From: a virus
Virus record (IMG/VR): IMGVR_UViG_3300046787_000675
Location: 62,001-126,000 of that record
Strand: one strand, 5' to 3'
Length of the DNA: 64,000 nucleotides
Shown: positions 60,722 through 64,000 of the stretch, in pieces
Numbering within the stretch: the stretch's first letter is position 1
Layout of the letters: every line of letters begins with the position of its first letter
Translations under genes and position numbers: made by a program
Notes under the pieces: generated by a model
The model's input: only the letters and a program-made list of their open reading frames with translations
Database searches by the model: none
Told to the model about the DNA's origin: nothing

Positions 60722-63150
60722 GGTCTATTCCCTAATTTATATTTCATTAAACTTAGTATTTCATCTAGGGCATCGGCCATTCTATTAGATGCCCCACCTC
60801 CGTTTTTTTCTCGCATATTTGCCTCTTTTTTCTGGAAGCCTTCGAACTCGTCCCGTGACATTTTTTCAGTCTTCCAAAACTCTGTAGCGGCTTCTTCTAA
60901 ATCCATTGTATTATTGCGGAGGTAATCTGCCCTGGCTTTAGCTACATTTCTTATCCTATTAGCTTTCTCTCTTTCTGCAGCATATTCAGGACCTTCTTTT
61001 TCATCGCCTTCAATAGATACGAAGTCTTGTATATCTGCTGTTCGTTCTAAACTAAGTATAGTTTTAGCTCTTTTTTCTAGATCGACATCTTCTACTTTAG
61101 TATCTTTAAATGATCCTTGCTTTAATTCATTTATAACTTTTTCTCTTTTTATACGTCCATACTCTTCCGGACTAACTTCTTCTAAGAAAGACTCGATGTT
61201 CTCTAATCGTTTAGCCGGATCTTTTTCACGTATAATTTTATTTGCCTTTACAGCTTGCTCTTCTGTTAACTGTCCTGTTATAAGACCGGAATAGGCTCGA
61301 TAAAGACCTTCCTGTAACATTGCAGGGTCAGCACCGTCAAGGGTAGCAACCTGCTCTACGTCCGCAGCTAATGCAGACATATCTACATCGACATCCCCCA
61401 GAATAGTTTTTATAAAGCTCCCAACACTGTCAGTAGATTTAGGATCTGTTAAAGCTTTACTTAGTGCGCGTAACCCACCAATAGCTCCTTTACCACTTGT
61501 AATATCACTTAAAGCTACACGGAACTCAGCTTGACCCATTAATCGAGATTTTTCTGCTGTTGCATTATAGGATTTTATTATTCTATCTGCGTCGCGTGTT
61601 CCTGTTCCAAGTCCCATTGCCTGCGCACTTTTATTATCATTTCCTATGAACTTCCCTATCGTTTCTTCTATTTCTATATTTGAATAATTTTTTTCTTGTA
61701 AGGCAGAACGTATTGAATCAACTGTTATAGCTCCTTCAATAGAATCTACAATAGAAGTGTCCTTACCTCTGTTTTGTAAAATATCTTTTAAATTTTGTCT
61801 CCTGGATTTATCGAAACTATCGAGAGTAGCACCTAAGGCTATATCTGTAGCTGCGCCGGAAGATCTAAAACGCATAGCTGTATTTGTATTAGATAGATTT
61901 TGTATAGTTGCTGTAGAGATATCTTCGTTTCCTGTTTTTGCTCTAAGTTCGCGAACTATCTCGTCGTTAGTTAAATTTACACCTCTACCATTAAGGGATT
62001 TAACAAATTCATTAGCCTCTTCGTCTGTTTTACCCGAAGCGATAAGATAAGCATATGCGCCGGATATGTTTCGAGCTAAGACACTTTGTTGTGCTTTTGT
62101 AACCTGTGTTGTTATTGCGTTACGTGTTGCTACTTCATTAGAGAATTTATCATCGCCGCCGGCAATCCGCATAGTTCCTAAAAGTAATGCTGTATCCTGC
62201 GCATTACTAAATGCCCCGAACGAGTCTGTACCTATTTGATTAGATATTTGAGCAGACATATTAGATAAGGCGACTAACTGTCTATTTGTATGTCCTGTTG
62301 CGAATCCGGTACCGGCTAATTTTCTTAATATGTCGGAAGACAAATCACCCATAGAAGATTGATAATTGGTGCCAGTTAATGCATTGGCTTGGTCTATAAG
62401 ATCCATGACATCGCCGTCAAAAAACTCTTGTAGTGATTTTATTGTTTTTGCCATTCCGCGAGTTGCCTGCTTTGCTTGTTCAATATCACCCGTGTATTGT
62501 CCTGTACGGGATAGTTCTGCAGTTATTTGACCGACTTCTTTACCGGTGAAGCCTTCGTACTCTTCCATGTTAGTAAAGTAATCACTTACTATAGTTGACC
62601 CTATTGTCTTGGCTCGTTCATTTAAACGTGTTTGTAATATGGTCTCTTCTTCCCCTAAACCAATAGCAGGGGCTGCGCCGAGATATCTGGATGCTTCCTC
62701 TATACCTTGCAATAGCTCCAGGGGCTTGTGTGTATTGAATTGCATCTTGCTAAGAAAATTAGTTATCCCGAAACCAGAAGAGGCACTTGCTGCCTCTTCA
62801 GGACTTAAACCGAATATATTCGTATGAATTCGTGCATTTTGAATCCGTAGCTGTTCATCCATAACAGACCTAGATCCAGACATTAAATTATCCATGAATG
62901 TTGTATTCATAGAATGATAGGCGTGTATACCTGGGTTTATACCAAAATTTCTACCGTTAAGATAATAAGGTGCACCGGCCAAAGAGAAACCGCCCATTCC
63001 TTCTACTCTCCCGCGTAATAGGTTTGTAGCTATCGGCTGTAATAAATTAGTTAGTTGCTGAGTTAATGCTGGATCGCCTACAACATTCGATAATACCTGT
63101 TGTAATAACGGCCCTAGATTATCTACACTTGGTTGTTGGTATGACGACAT
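60718..63150 (-). CDS. Tape measure protein candidate (810 aa)
   Basis: The protein is long, almost entirely alpha-helical and rich in Ala, Leu, Asp, Lys and Glu, with many coiled-coil-like stretches. It lies directly downstream of the frameshifted tail chaperone pair, exactly where tape measure genes are found. The N-terminal 90 residues are more Gly/Asn-rich. No lysozyme or transglycosylase motif is seen. If about 1.5 angstrom of tail per residue applies, the tail would be roughly 120 nm long, an inference from length only. Confidence 0.75.
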   Translation of the reverse strand: MSSYQQPSVDNLGPLLQQVLSNVVGDPALTQQLTNLLQPIATNLLRGRVEGMGGFSLAGAPYYLNGRNFGINPGIHAYHSMNTTFMDNLMSGSRSVMDEQLRIQNARIHTNIFGLSPEEAASASSGFGITNFLSKMQFNTHKPLELLQGIEEASRYLGAAPAIGLGEEETILQTRLNERAKTIGSTIVSDYFTNMEEYEGFTGKEVGQITAELSRTGQYTGDIEQAKQATRGMAKTIKSLQEFFDGDVMDLIDQANALTGTNYQSSMGDLSSDILRKLAGTGFATGHTNRQLVALSNMSAQISNQIGTDSFGAFSNAQDTALLLGTMRIAGGDDKFSNEVATRNAITTQVTKAQQSVLARNISGAYAYLIASGKTDEEANEFVKSLNGRGVNLTNDEIVRELRAKTGNEDISTATIQNLSNTNTAMRFRSSGAATDIALGATLDSFDKSRRQNLKDILQNRGKDTSIVDSIEGAITVDSIRSALQEKNYSNIEIEETIGKFIGNDNKSAQAMGLGTGTRDADRIIKSYNATAEKSRLMGQAEFRVALSDITSGKGAIGGLRALSKALTDPKSTDSVGSFIKTILGDVDVDMSALAADVEQVATLDGADPAMLQEGLYRAYSGLITGQLTEEQAVKANKIIREKDPAKRLENIESFLEEVSPEEYGRIKREKVINELKQGSFKDTKVEDVDLEKRAKTILSLERTADIQDFVSIEGDEKEGPEYAAEREKANRIRNVAKARADYLRNNTMDLEEAATEFWKTEKMSRDEFEGFQKKEANMREKNGGGASNRMADALDEILSLMKYKLGNRP

Positions 63151-63548
63151 TATTTGTTACCTTTCTTTTTTTCTTTCTGTTCGCGATACAATGTCATTAT
63201 TCTGCTATAATACTCTTGAACTTTTACAGGGTCACTAGTATCTAATTCAGTATTAAACTTACCTTGTACTTTTTTAAGTTTTTTATAATCTAACCAAGGT
63301 AACTCCTCTAATGTATATCCTTTATTTATTTTATCCCATAGATTTAATCTTTTTTGATGGGAGATATTAAACATCGACACACTATCCAACTGAAGTCGCA
63401 TATAATTAGAAAATATCTGACGTTCGATATCATCTATAACAAGAGACTCTCTAATTATGGATTTTTTATATTTTTTTGAAACGGTACTGAAGTCTAAGGC
63501 TTTAGTAGTGTGTGCTCTTATCGCCAGACGAGTCCAGCGTTCTGATAA
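63150..63548 (-). CDS. Tail chaperone gpT-like half, reached by -1 frameshift
   Basis: This frame is open from 63548 to the stop at 63150 (132 codons), in the -1 frame relative to the 63518-64000 gene. The only ATG near its start (63401) has no ribosome binding site, and the upstream part overlaps the previous gene. If ribosomes slip at 63548-63554 the product is a fusion like lambda gpGT: the gpG-like part through codon 63548, then 132 residues of a basic, helical tail-chaperone half. The region sits directly before the tape measure gene, the usual site of gpG/gpGT pairs. Confidence 0.75.
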   Translation of the reverse strand, partial: LSERWTRLAIRAHTTKALDFSTVSKKYKKSIIRESLVIDDIERQIFSNYMRLQLDSVSMFNISHQKRLNLWDKINKGYTLEELPWLDYKKLKKVQGKFNTELDTSDPVKVQEYYSRIMTLYREQKEKKKGNK

Positions 63549-64000
63549 AAATTTTCGTCGAAGGCACCCTCCGACGCTGCCGCTATAATTGAATGGAATG
63601 TTATAAGAGCCTTAAATACCAGTACCTGTCTTGTTTCGGTTACTCCTCCAAATCTTTTAGCGAATTCAGAGGTAGCTTCTTCCCAGGTAGGGAATTCCTT
63701 TATAGCAGGTAAATTATATGTTTTTTTATCTTGATCCACTTTTATAGCTGTAACACTGTAGAGGGCTTGTATCTTCCGGGAGATAGTCATCGATTCTACA
63801 TAATTACGCTCTTTTACAGTATAGATAAGGCGCATAACTTCTTCTGTTATGGTATCTGTCTGTTCGCGGAAGCTTACTACGAAATTACCGTTAAACAGGG
63901 AAATATCTTTTTCGTATGGTTTATTTGCCAAAATACATCTTAAATATTCTTTCTGTTCCGGTTCGACTAATTTCGGGGTAGGATTTCTAATATCCCATTG
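63518..64000 (-). CDS. Tail assembly chaperone gpG-like, 5' end outside window
   Basis: The frame is open without interruption from the window edge to the stop at 63518. A TTG at 63931 is a possible start but lacks a ribosome binding site, and open codons continue upstream (VEPEQKEYLRCILANK), so the real start is beyond 64000. The visible 160 residues are a mixed alpha/beta protein with NGNFVVSFREQTDTITEEV and a helical second half. With the -1 frame it forms a gpG/gpGT-type pair before the tape measure. Confidence 0.75.
   Translation of the reverse strand, partial: QWDIRNPTPKLVEPEQKEYLRCILANKPYEKDISLFNGNFVVSFREQTDTITEEVMRLIYTVKERNYVESMTISRKIQALYSVTAIKVDQDKKTYNLPAIKEFPTWEEATSEFAKRFGGVTETRQVLVFKALITFHSIIAAASEGAFDENFYQNAGLVWR
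63548..63554 (-). other. Programmed -1 ribosomal frameshift site (A-AAT-TTT)
   Basis: On the coding strand the zero-frame codons read GAA AAT TTT TAT, which contains the canonical slippery heptamer A-AAU-UUU in correct phase. Slipping back one base after TTT enters the open frame that ends at 63150. The zero frame itself stops 27 bases later at 63518. A GC-rich stretch follows (CGCTGGACTCGTCTGGCG), but no convincing stimulatory stem could be drawn by eye. Confidence 0.75.

Noticed and set aside
63150-63401. Independent 83-residue gene starting at ATG 63401
   Set aside because: There is no ribosome binding site before that ATG, and the frame is open upstream across a slippery site, so it is better read as the second half of a frameshift product.
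1-64000. tRNA genes
   Set aside because: I found no cloverleaf with a convincing anticodon arm and T-loop GTTCGA signature in intergenic sequence; a dedicated scan was not possible by eye.

Overview
The window is part of a large, AT-rich, tailed double-stranded DNA phage genome. The tail genes point to a contractile-tailed (myovirus-like) virion: a gp25-like wedge protein, a gpJ/gp6-like baseplate protein, a hub-like protein, a long tape measure and a frameshifted tail chaperone. The replication genes follow a T4-style plan (RecA/UvsX-like recombinase, UvsW-like helicase, gp46/gp47 nuclease, DnaB-type helicase, separate TOPRIM primase) but with a family A DNA polymerase. All genes read in the standard bacterial code. 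Most starts have a clear AAGGA-type ribosome binding site. The sequence does not identify the host, and no capsid, portal, terminase or lysis gene is visible, so those lie outside the window.

Layout. Nearly everything is on the minus strand and reads from the right end towards the left. From 64.0 to 36.6 kb is the virion module, in order: tail chaperone pair, tape measure, baseplate genes with a sigma factor among them, then a long run of fibre-like and cysteine-rich proteins ending in a 1001-residue LamG-domain protein. A 217-base intergenic control region (35542-35758) separates this from the replication module, and two small plus-strand genes run rightward from it against the end of the virion module. 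From 35.5 to 17.2 kb come gp47, gp46, UvsW-like helicase, DnaB-type helicase, primase, DNA polymerase A, a candidate single-strand-binding protein, the RecA-like protein, a ParB/DUF1016-like protein and a RuvC-like resolvase. An initiator-like helix-turn-helix gene follows at 17.2-15.9 kb; three 24-base-spaced palindromes sit inside it and are a candidate replication origin. From 15.9 to 0 kb are mostly small unrecognised genes, plus a GP88 family protein, a YopX-like protein, an RdgC-like protein, a UvrD-like helicase, a DnaQ/ExoX-like exonuclease and a TnpB element. A lone plus-strand SNF2-type helicase (419-1876) sits near the left end.

How it fits together. The replication module supplies a nearly complete recombination-dependent replication machine: polymerase, helicase, primase, recombinase, end-processing nuclease, branch-migration helicase and junction resolvase. 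The sigma factor inside the baseplate cluster probably redirects host RNA polymerase to phage genes. The distal tail region has grown by duplication: one family shares an ING-x-x-P-like motif, another a cysteine-rich module, and one protein carries an exact 87-base (29-codon) Ser/Cys repeat.

Several genes are too short or too hidden for a simple open-reading-frame scan and were found by reading the gaps: a 45-residue protein (2071-2208), two very small membrane proteins (11830-11940, 14966-15073), a zinc-ribbon protein (15752-15916), a small basic protein (35374-35541), a partial gene at the left edge, and the -1 frame half of the tail chaperone.
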